A stretch of 64,000 bases of DNA, from positions 186,001-250,000 of the forward strand of contig CALYLW010000547.1 in NCBI GenBank assembly GCA_944989445.1, read 5' to 3'. The position numbers and the translations under genes were made by a program. Below the pieces are notes generated by a model, which saw nothing but the letters and a program-made list of their open reading frames with translations, was not told where the DNA came from and searched no databases. This stretch comes from Ampullaceana balthica (Eukaryota > Mollusca > Gastropoda > Lymnaeidae). The number at the start of each line of letters is the position of its first letter. Position 1 is the first letter of the stretch. Shown in pieces: positions 1 through 15,100 of the stretch.

Positions 1-198
1 GATATTGTTAATTTATATTACGATTGAATAACAAAAATTCGAGATGCAAATTGTGTAATTTGGGATCGAGGTCCTTAAAATAAATTATTTGAATGATTAC
101 TTAGTTGTGATATCGAAATTTTCCGTCCCTACCAACAATTCCTTGCGCGCCACGTCCTCAGTAGATTGTACGAACGTGGAAGTTACTAAATTGCAAAA
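1..198 (+). promoter_or_regulatory. 5' flank and 5'UTR of KDELR
   Basis: This stretch lies directly upstream of the KDELR start codon at 199. The last 80 bases are less AT-rich than the rest and contain several CG dinucleotides (around 145-176), as expected near a transcription start. No TATA box or other core element is convincing, and the start site cannot be placed from sequence alone. Confidence 0.35.
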
Positions 199-3100
199 AT
201 GAATATTTTTCGGCTTGTTGGGGATATGTCCCATCTCTTAGCAATAGTTTTACTATTGCTGAAGATGTGGAAAACAAGATCTTGCGCAGGTAAGCTTTTA
301 CAAATTCATGGCTTTGACATAATTATTGTTGCCGGGTTTTTTAATTGTTTATGTTCGTTACGACGTTTCCTGCCCCTGTGATTTCAATTCAATCATTCTC
401 ATTCTGAAAAACAACACAATGGACCACAACAAATAATAATAGTATTTTATGGTATTAAATGAATTCACATATATACCTACATACAGTGATGAGAGGTAAT
501 CCTGCAGTTTCTACACGTATATTATTTCACAGCGAAATTTAATTTTCTTGTGAGAACTTACGTTTTTAATTTATTAAATTAAATTAAATGCATAATTAGG
601 CCTATATACTATATGGTAATCCTGCAGATTTTACACGTATATTATAATTTATTATTTCACAGCGAAATTTAATTTTCTCTTGAGAACTTTCGTTTTTAAT
701 TTATTAAATGCATAATTATATGTTGTATTTCAGCTATTACAGCGCTAATTTGTAAGTCTTTCTAATTTCTAAGCCATTTATTCGGCTCTCAACAGTAAAT
801 AGTCTGATGATGATGCAACCATTTTTTAAATTATCAAACTACATGCCGGATTGTCCGATAAGATGCCAAATGGAAATTTCTCACTTACAAACGAAGAAAA
901 TAAGAATCAAACATCTAGTAACGAAATAAGAAAAAGAAATTGTCTTTAAAATATTTATTTATCTTCTAAGAACATTAAAATAGATGAATAATACTTTTAA
1001 AAAAATATCTTCAGTCAGTAAATTTATTTTAGCATGGGTCGAGCCAGGTAAAAAAACATCTGGCAGCAGTTCGCTAGGTAAACAAAATGGACGTATCGTG
1101 ACCACATTATGTATTATATAGAGCCGAAAAAATGCATTTGAAATTAAAAAGACTCACAAATTAGCTAGGCACTTCGATACTCCTCCGCGCATCTTTCTGC
1201 GCATATGGAAAATTCACGCAAAAACTGTCATGGCGATCTACACTCAACTCATACGGCTATATCGGGGTTTTTTGCGTTCTACGTCACATTTATACTAATA
1301 AAAGCGCAGTTTTTTATCGGTGACGTGTGCAACAGAATTTCTTAGCATGGGGATATCTATTGTGCTGTGTTTTCGATTTCCTTATCGGCAGTGATATAAT
1401 TCTTTTGAAGGGTGTGTTAGAATAATTTTAATTAAAAAATAACCTTTAGGGTTAAAGGCTTGATTTTAATAATGTACCTAGTTTTTATATTTTCCAAACG
1501 GAATAAATTTATTTCATCGGAAACGGTTTTGACAGAAAAAAGCTAAACAAATCGGCGTTTCATCAAATTTTTCGAGTCATCGCCCCTTACAAAATATGAA
1601 GGGGTTGTCGGAAATGGTTTATGTTTATAATTTTATCAATTATACATTGTAATGCATATATATAATTATATATTTAATTGAAAAGATTAAGTTCAAGTTT
1701 GTTTACGTTATATTTAAATATAATAATAACACACATAATAATAATAATAAAAAGTTAATAAAACTAAAAATTATTCAGTTACAATACTATGACTATAACC
1801 CTGTACTGTATACTCTATTGACTCTATACTCAGTTTAATAATAAATTTTTTAAAGGACACACTACAATTAGATCCTAATACTAGTAGTGTTCTAGTACTA
1901 AATGTAATGGTGTAATATCAATGGTATGCGATGGTATTATTAATATAAATATACTATACTATACTAAATTACTGGTATTTTATTTATAATTATGGTTACT
2001 ATTAAATTAAATATAAGAACACAGACATGTCTAGACATAGTGACATTGACATAGTAATTAAATGTTTTGTCTAATACTAAATCCAAACAGATACTTACCT
2101 TACCTTAGAATTAATAATAATAATAATGATTGTGCTGTAATCCTTTTATTTAAAATGTACCGGTTTTTGAAGGGTAATAATATAATAATTAAAATAATAT
2201 GTATTTTTTTAAAGTCTCACTTACTTACCATCATCTTTTTACAAAGATGTTGACATAGACAATTGCCAAAGAATATTTTTTACAAATTCAATCAAAAGAA
2301 AATAAATCTCAATTATTAAAATTAAATAATTTGACAAAGTAACTTATAAGAGATAATAATATTCAAAATCAACTGAAGAATTTGGAATTTTTTCAACTGA
2401 CAAATAGATGACGAAAACAATGACAACGCTTATGAATTACATATTGAGAAATTTGAATACTTGTTATTTACTCAGAAAAATGACAGGAAAAATGTTCTTA
2501 TTATCATATAATGAAATGAGATACTGAAATCTACAAATACTTGTTGAAATTAATTTTAATTTCACATCTTAGTAATTAGACCTCGTCGTTGTGGTATATT
2601 TTAACAAATAATTTTTAATAATTTGCATTAAATTTTGTTTTTAAAGTCAAATACTTACCCTTCAAACATTTAAATATTTTTATTGATTTAATTGTACCAT
2701 ATATTCAGTTAAAATACAATATCAATAGGCATGCAAATGTTTGAACTGATTTGTATTTTTGTTATAATTTTCAACATGATTTTTTCAACATGCCTTTGGA
2801 TATATTTATTAACAAATTCAAAATCTTGATTTACTTTAAACATTTCTTGTTCATTGTTTTGTACATTGGATTGTGAATGTATCCTGAAAATTTGATACCC
2901 ATATCTCTAAAATTAAAAAAGTTGTGAGGGAAAGAGTACAGAATTTTGAAATTTTGGTCACAAGTTTTGGAATAAATTATATAGGTTATATAAGGGGCAA
3001 AAAAAATCGACAAAAAAAATCATAACTCCACTTCTATAGAAGATAGAAAGACAAAACAGGTGTTTTTGAAAAGGTCTTATCAAGCCCTTTAAAATGATAT

Positions 3101-6100
3101 ATTATTTAAGCATATTGGACTACATTTAAATTTTCTGTCAAAGTACCTAAATTAGCACTGTAATATCTGAAATACGACACATAATAATGCATTTAATAAA
3201 TTAAAAATGTAAGTTCTCATGAGAAAATTAAATTTCACTTTGAAATAATAAATTATAATATACGTGTAAAATCTGCAGGATTACCTACTATATACTATAT
3301 GTTGTATTTCAGCTATTACAGCGCTAATTTGTAAGTCTTTCTAATTTCTAAGGCATTTTTTAGGCTCTCAACAGTAAATAGTCTGATCGTGATGCAACCA
3401 TTTTCATTTGTATCTCAATTACTCTACTTGCCTGATTGTCCCAATAAGATGCCAAGCCAAATGGAAATTTCTCACTTACAAACAAAAAAATTAAGAATCA
3501 AACATCTAGTAACGAAATTAAAAATGAACTTGTTTTTAAAATATTTATTTATCTTCTGAGAACATTTAAATAGATGAAAAATACCTTTTAAAAAACATTT
3601 TCAGTCAGTAAATTTAATTTAGTATGGGTCGAGCCGGGTAAAAAAAATCTGGCAAGCAGTTTACTAGGTTAAAAAAAAATGATGTATCGTGACCATATAA
3701 TGTATTATATAGAGCCTATAAAATGCCTTGGAAATTAAAAAAGACTCCCAAACTGGCACTGTATTAGCTGAAATATTATTTCAAATATAACATATAATTA
3801 TGCATTTAATAAATTAAAAACATAAGTTCTCACGAGAAAATTAAATTTCGCTGTGAAATAATATACTCAGACCTGCATTTCTGCCGACAATAGTCGGAAT
3901 GCCGACAATAGCGACAAGGACGGGAATTTTTTTTTAATATAAATAATCTGCGAAAAATATATTAACAAATGTAATACTTTTTTTTTCATAACTAACCTAC
4001 TTAACAACCCATAATAGCGCCAGAATAATCTCCGTGATGATTTAATGTGACCTTTCTAGCGCGACTCGTCTGCCGACAATCAGTGTCGGAAATTTATCTT
4101 GGCCCTAGACTTCGATAGCTGCCGACGTCGGCTTGCCGACAATGATTGTCGGCATTAATAAAATAATGCGAATACGAAAAGTGACGGACTGGCACATATT
4201 CGTTTCAAGATGGATGCCTTTACGGTTATCGATCGTAAATAGATAAGCGATAGAAAATGGATTAAGGAATAAGTTGCGATGGGACTGGCTCGAAGAAAAA
4301 GACAGTAATGGAGATTATCTATCAAAATATGTGCGAAAATTAAATAAACCCGGTGTAGTTGTTTGTGTTTACTGTGATTGTAGACTTGATTATAGCAAGA
4401 AAGTAGAAAGGCAAATCCTTCATAAAAAAGACACGCACAGTCTGTGGCCGTATGGGATAAGGAAGTTTTCTTTTTACTACTTCACATTAACTTTTTTTTT
4501 GTGTGCATCTTTTAAAGAATGATGCAGCATGGTGTCATTCCATGGTTCAACTAAATATACATTATTATTTTTCAGAATATAGCCATATTACTTAGATCAG
4601 TCATTTTTCATGTTTTCCCTATTATTACTTTATTTCTCTTTGTTTGATGTTAACAATCTACATAATATTGAAGCATGATATCATTTATTGATATAAATTA
4701 ATCTGCATTTTCTTTTCAGGATAGCATTAAATTGGGTGTTTTAATCTGTTAATTCCAAAAAAATTTCCGGGGGGGCATGCCCCCGGACCCCCACTAGTAT
4801 TTAGCGCCTCCGGCGCTTGACCGCGCTACGCGCGGTGTGTCATGTCCATGACAAAATAAAGTTCAGACAATCTGCTTAAGGCTTACATTCAGGTCTGAAT
4901 ATACGTGTAGAAACTGCAGGATTACCGTGATGAGGCTTAGTGTGTTCACCTGAATAGTGATAGTACTATCGGCATCGGCCATCATTTGTCATTAGTAATT
5001 TAAATTTAAGTCTCTGCCAAGGCCAAGTCTATAAAGTAGTAAGTATTAAGTAGTATTCTTACAAACAGTCCTTCAGTGCTAATATAAAATCTAACAATAA
5101 TAATAATAAATACAAATACTAATTTAACTACTATCTAGGCTTAGGCCTGGTAGGGCTTGTCATTTCTAAAAACGTCATAGTCATAGCTATCTTTAGGAAA
5201 TTGAGGTGTCAAACTTTTCTCAAATTCAAATATCTGTAACAACAGTTGTTTTGATACATTGATCTCACTACAAATACAAACAGCGATCGTCTAGGTCTAG
5301 GTGCAATTTTGTGCAAAATTTTTTATTTCTTTACACTTAGTTTTGCAGTTGAATAAAGTAGTAAAATGCAGAGGACTTGTATGCACTTTGGTAAAAAAAA
5401 TAAACTTAAAAAAATTTAAAGACCAATGGCATAGTTAAATAGAGCTGATTGTTAAGTCAATTTTAACACCAAAATTATATTTTTAAGATTTGTAGTTTTA
5501 ACGTTATGAATTTTTAAAGTGTGGTTCAATTTGTCCCCATCCCCAAGCCCCAATGCATTTACTTCCACATTTTGTGACCTCAATTCGGCTGTTCGCGTCA
5601 CGCACTTTATCTCTCGTTTTAATAATTCAGGATCAATGCTATAAATAAAATAATAATTTTTTTATTTTGTTTTAAAAATATTCTTTCTTAATAAATCATT
5701 TTACTTTGTATTAACAGTAAAATTTATCTTTAAACGATATGTATGTTGTGTTTACAAGTTCCAGTTCACACAAATAACATGACCTACATATGACTAAGTG
5801 AACTGCCCTATATAAAAATGTACAAATAATATTAGGAACTCCTTTTCAGCCTTCAACTTTGGCTCATGACTAATTAATTTAACAACCCTGACCAATGGCT
5901 AAATAGTTTTTGCAAACGGCCACAACTAATGAATGAAACTATTGAAGACATAGTTGTTGTAGGTGTCACAATGAGGTTGAATGAATAGTAATGGTTGCCA
6001 GGGACAACAAGTCTGCACACGGACATTATGATCTTTTATAATATCAACTCTGAAAGGTTTAGCCGTCTAAATTAAGTATATTAGGCCTATTGAATTAATT

Positions 6101-9100
6101 CCATAGATCATTTTTTAAGTTCAATTATCAAATATTTTAATGTTATTAGGCAAAATAATTGAATATTTTATAAGCATCAGGGACTTCCACCATTGAAAGG
6201 GGCGGTGTCACTTCCATATAAAGAAGTACACCTCGTTAAACATAAGTAATGGCTACCACGTCCTAGCTACATGAGAATTGGCACACATATACATCGATAG
6301 ATTGATATTAGATTGTGCAAATATATTTTTAATATGACAGACATATTCTTTGTTTGGGTCAAACATGGCCGAAATTAACCTTAGGATTACAAAATACTGG
6401 TCGATTGAAAATACAAAGGAAATCTAACTTAATGTAGGCCAAGATGTCTTCCAAAGCTTTAGACCGGAAAAGGAACTCAAAATATGTTTTGAAAGAACCT
6501 ATTTATTAATAGTTTTACACCTTCCTTGGAAAAATTAAAAACTTGTATCTCATGCGCCGAAATTTTTTCCCTTTACAAAAAACGTAGTAGTCTCCCCTGA
6601 CATACAGAAGTAATTAAAATAAGTCTAAACATTTTAAAAGATCAGTAAAATTTATAAGCAATTGATCTATAGTTGAAACTTCATAAATACTAGTATTTTT
6701 TACTAGTCCTAGTCCTATTATTAGTAGTCTAGTCTTAACTTATATTTAATGTAATATTGTTTTCCTTGGCCCATATAAGAATATATGACTTAGTATTTAT
6801 TAGTAATAAACTAATACTAAGATTATGACTTTCATTATAATTACATCATTAGTGCCATTAGTATTTAGTATTAAATAGTATGAGTATGAATAAAAATCGC
6901 GAACTAGCGAGCGAATCATCTTTGGCCTATTTAGAGTCAATGGGATATATACATAATTCATATGTGTTAGGATGTTCTATTTCGCTTAATATAGTATATC
7001 ATTGAATATAACATACTAGCAACGACGGGTGGCGTAGCATACGCCGCAGACTTGCTCATAGATAGTGCAAAGAAAGTTGGAAAGGATGGTCACAAACTAC
7101 AGCACGCAGATATTAGAACAACACGAATGAACGTTTGGGGGGGGGGCATTGCTGATGTATTGGTGGTCTTGAGACATGCACACTGCAGTTAGCTACCTGC
7201 ACCAATCTAGCTTGCCTTGACTTGACTATCCCTTAACCCGTCGGTGGGTTGTTGGGGCACCATCGTGAACTGAACACTATCTCACGCCATTTGTCCCGGT
7301 CGTGTGCTGCCTTTTGGGTGTTGATGAATGACAGGCCGGTCCACTCTTTGATGTCGTCTTCCCATTTCTTCTTTTGTCTGTCTCTTTTTCTTCTTTCCTG
7401 GACTGTGCCTTGCATTATAGTCTTTGCCAGATCTCCAGATCTTGCCATGTGTCCATACCATCATAGTTTCTTCTTCTTGATTTAGGTGAGAAGGTCCTCG
7501 TGGAGGCCGATGAAAGCAGTTATTTTGTTGCGGACCGCTTCGTTTGTGATGTGCTCTGTGTAGGAGATGTTCAGTATCTTTCTGAAACATCTCATCTCTA
7601 GCGCATTGATTCTTCTTTGGTGGTCTGCAGTGAGCGTCCAAGCCTCACAACCATACAAGAAGACCGAGATCGCCAGAGAGCCCATTAGTTGAATCTTTGA
7701 TCTCAGAGAGTTTCTTGCTTTACCAGATGTGTTTTAGTTTGCTAAGCACTGCCGTTGTCTGGGCCATTCTGGCAAGAATTTCAGGCTTTGAGCCTTCGTC
7801 GGATATTATGGCCCCTAGATATTTAAAGGTGGAGACCTCTTCGAGTTTTTGCCCATTTATCTGAATTTCATTTGTGAATGTTCTATTTGCCATTACCTTG
7901 ATCTTTTCTGCATTGATTTCCATGCAGTATGCCTTTGTTGTTTTCTCTAGTTTTGCAGTGAATTCTTTTTGTTCGTCCTCGCTGCCAGCTAGGCCGTCTA
8001 AGTTGGTTATAATTCTCCCTCCGATGCTGACTGTTCCGATGTGGTTTTCTAGCACATCTGTCATATTCCTTTCAAGGAAGAGGTTGAAGAGGATGGGGGA
8101 AAGTAAGCATCCTTGTCTGACACCAACAGTGGTCTTGAACCAATCTCCCAGCTTGCTGTTGAAGAGTACTGCGCTAGTTGCTCTCTTGTACAGGTTCTTG
8201 ATCACTTCAATGAGATTTGCATTAATGTTGAGTTTTTACATAGTTGCCCACAATGCCGCATGCCACACTCTGTCAAACGCTTTTTTAAAGTCTATGAAAA
8301 CATGATAGAGGTTGCTCTGGTGTTAGAGATGTTTTTCACAGAGCACTCGCAGATAAAGGATTTGCTCCGTTGTGCTTCTTCCTGCTCTGAAGCCCGCCTG
8401 CTCTTCTGAGATGATTTGCTCTGCTTGTGGTTTGTCTGTTTAATATAATCATGAACATGACTTTGCTGGGATGACTAATCAGGCTGATTGTACGGTAGTT
8501 CTGGCACAGCTGTAAATTACCCTAGCTTGCCAACCATAAACTGTGATTGGTCGACCCCAGCGAGGGTCATTCATCATGCTCATTTGCACACTACTCGCTC
8601 TTGATCTTGTTTAGGTGAATTATATCTATAGATTTTCATTTAAAATTCCATAAAAGTAAGCCTTTGAACAAGTTTTAGTCAACTTCAATGAGCCCATTCG
8701 CTGTAATAGTAATAAACAAATATTTTAAAGTTGACCTCTCAGTACCTCTTGACGTACCGAGTTATAAAAATATTCCATTAATAGATTTTGCCTTAGAAAT
8801 GACAAAAAACCCTTAAAGGAAACTAACAATTAACATAAAAGAGAGGCCTGAAAATTAGGGATGTGACGAAGTTCGAATTCGAATCCGACGACATTCGAAC
8901 TTCGACGCTTTTTTGAGCAAATTCGAATCCGGCGGATTTTTAAAAAAAATTCCATCCTATTCGAATTTGAAAAATTACCGTTTTCAGATCAAACACGGCC
9001 GTATTTAATACAAATACATTCTTTTTTTGTGCATGAAAATTAGATAAGAAATATAAGGTTTTCGGTAAACTTCCGCCTCGGTCCCGTACGTAAGGATTTC

Positions 9101-12100
9101 CCGTATCGCGATCGACTGGTTATGAAATTTAAAAAAATTACTGTAGATTTATTTATAATGTTATTGTCATACTGACTTCATCTTTTAGGATAAGAATGGT
9201 TATTTTAAATTATCCAAAAGACCGTTTTGAGTTTAATACTATTTTACCTGTAGTTTAGTACTATTATTTTTACAAAAAAAGTATAGCAAAATCACATTTT
9301 CAAAAAAAAACAACGTAAAAACTACCCAGAAACTTCACGAATCGAGCGAAAACACGAGCGAAGGCAATCGTCGCCATTGCCGGAAGTCGAATACATCTTC
9401 TATCCCGCACTGAATAGTTTTTACTTCCTGTGATTTCGTTTCTAAAAAGAGTACTATCGAGGCGCGCTTTGGTAATAGAGGCTTGGCGCGCATTACCGCG
9501 CTTTGTCAAATTAAACGTTAAGGAGAATTTTATTTTATGCTGAGCATCTTGTACTGATGATTCGTTAACAATGTGGCTAACTGTGCTTTGTAATAGTTTA
9601 TGCTGCTGTTCATGCAAAAAGAAATGCTAAAAATCCTCGTTGTTATGGGGGGGGGCACGGGACTGAAACCTTGGTATACCCCCTTTTAGCCAAGTGTTGA
9701 CTGCATTCGAATCCGACGGATTTAAATTTGGCAAATCCGAATCCGACGGATACGGATTTTCATCAGCTCCGTCACATCCCTACTGAAAATTAAATAAATT
9801 TTAAAAATAATTTACTCAAACACAATAGAAAAAATAAATGAAGATTCTTTTGTTTACTATAAAGGCTGAAAGGGCTGTAAACAAAATGTCTTGACACATT
9901 GTGCACAAAAACAACTGCAAGCAGTACAAGGTTGCTTGTATTGCCGCCCGCAAAACCTTCCTTATTTCTTGTAGCAAAGTTTTCAATATTTCTTTGGTAA
10001 AATGCCATTTAATTTTATGGTGCAAGACCCCCCCCTCAATAATCAGCCTACTTTATCTGTTTCAGCAAGAGCTGGATAAAGTGATTTTTCGGGGGTTATT
10101 TTATAAGAACTCTAAAAATTACCACAAAAAAATTATTACAAAAAATCTGAAATTAGTCCAAATGGGCTAAGAACTCATAATTTTTATCTATATACATAAT
10201 TTGAAATGTATGTCACGTCTGTCTGTCCGTGACGCTACTAATTTTAGAAATCAGAGCACCAAATTACTGCACCAAAAGATAACTCTTTTCGAACGTCCGC
10301 ATAAAATTGTTCAATAGGGAAATAAATGAATAAAATAAAAATAAATAAAAGTTCTGTATTACGTTATTTTTTAATCTGATGTGTATTTATTTTGAAAACT
10401 TCTGTCAATTTTGACGGGTAAAACACTAGTTTTAAAATTTATTAGCACTGTTTTGTATAAAAGTCAAAATTGGCTTCATTTAAACAGGTTCTGCTTGAAT
10501 AAATTTGTTTAAAAAATCATTTGAATCATATAACTTTTGTTTGGCTATCATTACTATCAAAAGTTTGTTTTCTCTATTTGCAGATATTTTTTCTTTTAAC
10601 TTTTATTAAAAATTTACTGTTTTGGTACTGATAATAAAATTTTTTAATGCAGTGAATACATGTCATATATTGAAATTTACAACAAAAATTTTAAAAGGAA
10701 GTTGGTAGGTAAAAATTGGAATTGGTGTTTAAAATCAACTTTCGATTTTAAAAAAAAATGGATTTTTATTGACATTAGTTTTATAAGCATCCATTACCGC
10801 TTGGGGCTTCAGATAAATTCACAATCTTGACCACCTGCTCACTGGACAAGTGCTCTTACTCACTGAGCTACAGAGCAAGTGAAATTTCCAAGATATCTTG
10901 CATGGTGATTTTTTTATAGGTATTTAAATTATAAACTCTTCAATCTGGACTGGTTAACTGTAACTGGAATGCACTAGTATTAGCGTGTTACCTGGAGTTC
11001 TTTTTTAGTGCGTTAAATCAGTAAAATCTTTAAAAAGCTGTTAAATTTCAATTTGAATATAATTTTGGCTTGCTTGAATTTGGAGATTGGTTAACCAGGT
11101 TAACCAGCTATTAGTGGTAGCAAGGTACTCAGAACCCACTCAAGAATATAACATATTTAAAAACACTCGCCATGCATCGTCCATTGGTAACATCAAAGTC
11201 ACCGTATCTAGAGTTTAGCTCTTGTGCCATGCTGGGTAACTTCGGAAATTTTAAAAGTCGAGAATCAAATTAGAAATAAACAGGGATAAGTGAACTTATA
11301 TATATTAAAATGCCACATTGTTTTTCAATTGTTAACTTGCTAGGATTATATTTAATTTGCAATATTATCATTTTAATATTTGACACAAAAAATGAACTCC
11401 CTCTGAGTAATACACTGATTTGGACAAATTGAAGTTACAGTTGAATGGTCTAGATACAGCACAATTGTTTAACCGTCGACAAAATTTAGTTTTTTTATAC
11501 AATATATATTAATAGGTATACCCAAATATTAACACAACTATACTGAATGAACATAAAAAAGAAAAGAATTGTCTGATTATTCATTGTAATTTTTTTTTCT
11601 TTTGTGCAGGTATTTCTGGTAAAAGTCAGATTCTTTTTGCAATGGTATTTGCATCCCGTTACTTGGATCTGTTTACAACATTCATTTCCCTGTACAATTC
11701 AGTCATGAAGATATTTTTTATCTCAACATCCCTTCTTACTGTATATCTCATGTACTTCAAGTTTCGGGCTACTTATGATGCAAACCACGATACTTTCCGC
11801 ATGGAATTCCTTGTAGTTCCTGTGGGAGGCTTGGCTTTCTTGGTCAACCATGAGTTCAGTCCCTTAGAGGTTAGTAATTCCTTTTCAAAAATAAACTTTG
11901 TTCTGTAAAGAAACATATTTTATTTAAAAAATTGAACTACCCTATTAAAATTGTCTTTTAATTACGACTGCGGATATCAACGATTAATTAATTGATTAAT
12001 CGTCAAATTTTTTTAATCCATTAAAATTAATTTGATCGATTGAAATTCCATTAAAATTTAAGAAAATATTTCAAATATTTTTTTTATTCCAATTTATTAA

Positions 12101-15100
12101 TAATTTATATATTTTGTTACTTACATACTTTTCCCTCGTATTATTATTTATTTAGACGTGCATATGTAAACAAAAAGGTTTTTTATCCTTATTTCTTGCA
12201 TAGCAGAAGGAATTTGCTGTGTTATGTCACAAAATTTGGGAGCCATGGAATTATCACGACTTAACCAATTTCGCTAAATAATGAATCGCAACTCACAGGA
12301 TCTATATATATATATGCGTTATAAAAATATAATTAAAATAAATTAATCAATTACATTTTTTCCCGATTAATATAACAAAGTTTTTTTAATCAGTACCAGC
12401 TCTACTTTTAATTAGAATAATGTATTAAATCATAGTTTATAAAATTGTATTTTAAAACCATAAGTTGTTAGCATTACTTCGAAAAAATTTAAGCCGTCAA
12501 GTTAAATCCTTTTTTTTTCTTTTCCTGCTTTCAGGTGCATTACTTATTTTTTTGCTTATAGATTGTATGTATTGAAGATTGATTTATGTATGTATAATAC
12601 ATATATAATTTTTTTTATTACCTTACCTGCAGATTCTCTGGACATTCTCTATCTACCTGGAGTCTGTAGCAATTTTACCACAACTCTTTATGATGAGCAA
12701 GACTGGGGAAGCCGAAACAATAACATCTCATTATTTGTTTGCATTGGGTACATAAACTGATTAGTAATCGTTATCCCTTACCTTAAATTAACTGTTTTTT
12801 AACTCAACTATATAAGTTTTTCAATTCATGACTTTTTTAAGTAAACATGAACATTATTTCTTCCATAGAAGTACTCCTCGTTGCAACTTGAAATTTAGTG
12901 TAAATTTGTTTATATGTCAAAAGTAAATATGCCAAGCAATGTTCAATACATTTTACTTATTTAAAAACTGTGAACTTGATGAATTTTATATTGATATTAC
13001 ATGTAAATGAAAATAATTTCTAACTTATTATCAGGTTCGTATCGAGCACTCTACATTCTGAACTGGACATACCGCTACTATTTTGAAGGCTTCTTTGATT
13101 TGATAGCTGTAGTGGCAGGCTGTGTTCAGACTATTCTCTACTGTGACTTTTTCTACTTGTACATCACTAAAGGTAATGATTTATCATTTTCCATATTCAG
13201 TTATATTTAAAAGTGGGTCTTTTTGTCACATATTCTAACTTGTAAAATGTATGGAGGATTGTTGTTTTTATAATTCTGTAAAGATTTAGGTCGTTCTTTC
13301 TCAATTAGGATTTTATTTTGAATTTAATATTTGTACCCTCAATGTCAAATATACTTGTAAAAGTTAAAGTCCCATTTTGAGTACATATTATTTTCTCTGT
13401 AATTTAAATATATAAATAGTGTCTAAAAAAAATAAACATATGATTTGTTTACATGAAATTTCAAAAAATTTGTTTCATAAATAATTTGCAGTAATTCTTT
13501 GCCCTAAAATAAACTAAGAAATAAGGACCTAAATCTTTATTTAGGTTTTGGCAAAGAAACTAGGTAAGTTGTATCCCTCAAAGAAAGTGAAGTGGTTAAC
13601 CAACTCATTTAAATAATTGATTTTTCCCTTTTCTTTTTTCTGAACAACAAATCTATGATAATTCAGGAAAATGAGTTCTGGATTTTATCATTTATTGGCT
13701 CGAACCAAGAAAAGTGATTTAAAGAGCTTTATTTCAAATAATTCAATAGAAGATTCCAATTAATGAATCTGTATAAGATAAATGGAATCTTGTTTGTGAC
13801 CTGAACAACCCTCAACAGTATAAAAAGTACCAAAGAATAATCTTATGTAAATGTTAGAAACTAAATATGTAACTTGCAATATGACATAACTGCATGATAT
13901 TTATGTTTTAGTTTTTTGAAGATGACTTATATTTACAATGGACATTTATTAAGGTGGTCCATGGGTCCAAAAAAAAATCTACATTTCTTAATTTTAAAAA
14001 AAAATTGCACATACTAACTGTACAGTTATAGAAAGACAAAAGAAAATTTAAAAAAAAACAACTTTTATTGCAAAAAATAGATTATTTTTAACCAAAATTG
14101 ACAGTCAGGCACAAGCTATCAGGATCAATTTGTTTTACAATAACATGTTCAAACTTTGCACACAAATTAACAATGCTATTATAAAAAAAGTTACAAGGTT
14201 TTTTTTAGCTTCACAATTATACAAAGTTTCAAAATAATTTCTGTGTGCTGTCATAATTTTTAAAAAAAATTGGGGGTAGCATCTGAAAAAAAAATTATTA
14301 AAAAATTTCTGTTTGATAAAAAAGGAAATTGTAACTTTGTACAGAATAACCTTGTAAAAAAGCATGGCAAGTTTGAGGCCTGTAGCTCTAATACTTTTCC
14401 TGTCTTAACAATTATCGTTTTTTTAAAAAGTTTAAAAATGCAAAGCTGAGAAAAACGACAAAAAAGATTTTAAATGTTCTTTTTTCAAAATACAGTCTGT
14501 GTGGAAATTATATGATGCTTACACAATGCAGACATATCATTTATGAATTAGATAAAAGTAAATAACCTGAGGTAGAGAAGATATTTAATTAATCAGTACA
14601 TGTTTTCAAACATAAAGGCTCGTTATCCAAAGAACTATGACCAGAATTATAATATTCTGAAAAATCTTTCTAAGCTACATTTGTTAAAAAAATACTAACC
14701 AATGCATAGGTAATAGCAATAATCATGCAAGCTGTAAAGCATATAGATGTAATACTTTTCCTCCTGATAAGTCTGTCGTTACTGAAATTTGAAAAATCTA
14801 GGTCGAGAAAAACACAAACACAAAATGAAAATTATAAAATAAAATATTACAGGTTAGTTATGTACAATGTATGTATGTAATGTAGAGAATATCAATGCAA
14901 GGGAAAAAAACTAAAATAGAAGCATGTAACAATAATCCTATGTCACGTCTGGCGAAAGTGTATTTGAAAATCTCTCGACAATAATAAATGAGGAATCAAT
15001 AGACACTATGCAATATTGGTAACCGATGAATGAAAAATTTGTGTAAACAAGGCATAAATATGAGAAAAAATGCAAACAAATAAAAATGATTAAAAATAGT

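Larger units (their letters stand above)
3867..4898. mobile_element. TIR element with TCAGACCTG ends and 6-bp duplication, inserted in the outer element's right TIR
   Basis: Ends are TCAGACCTG at 3867 and its inverse at 4890-4898. The target atatac is duplicated at 3861-3866 and 4899-4904. The interrupted host sequence is known from the intact TIR at about 495-560, so the boundaries are firm. The element has repeated TGCCGACAAT motifs near both sides of its left half, a zinc-finger-like ORF at 4274-4522, and three GC-rich palindromes at 4767-4836. A 6-bp duplication is not typical of hAT, PIF or mariner, so I do not assign a superfamily. Confidence 0.75.
495..4926. mobile_element. Outer TIR transposon (GGTAATCCTGCAG family) with two nested insertions
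   Basis: The left end (from 495) and the inverted right end (to 4926) share a terminal inverted repeat of more than 60 bp beginning GGTAATCCTGCAGTTTCTAC. The flanks carry gtgatgag at 486-493 and again at 4927-4934. One extra base sits between the left copy and the TIR, so the duplication is 8 bp, or 9 bp with one mismatch. Removing the two insertions inside it (615-3285 and 3867-4898) leaves an element of about 0.7 kb, without coding capacity. An 8-bp duplication suggests an hAT-like or related superfamily, and a 9-bp one would suggest Mutator. I cannot decide. It lies in KDELR intron 1. Confidence 0.75.

Noticed and set aside
9300..9617. 105-residue minus-strand ORF inside the hAT-type element
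   Set aside because: No recognisable motif, and the element is short and non-autonomous; most likely chance.
10830..10885. tRNA gene-like stretch with GAGCTACAGAGC
   Set aside because: No acceptor or anticodon stem pairing and no proper B box; not a tRNA.
11642..11908. Independent 88-residue protein
   Set aside because: This is KDELR exon 2 read from an internal Met and past its donor.
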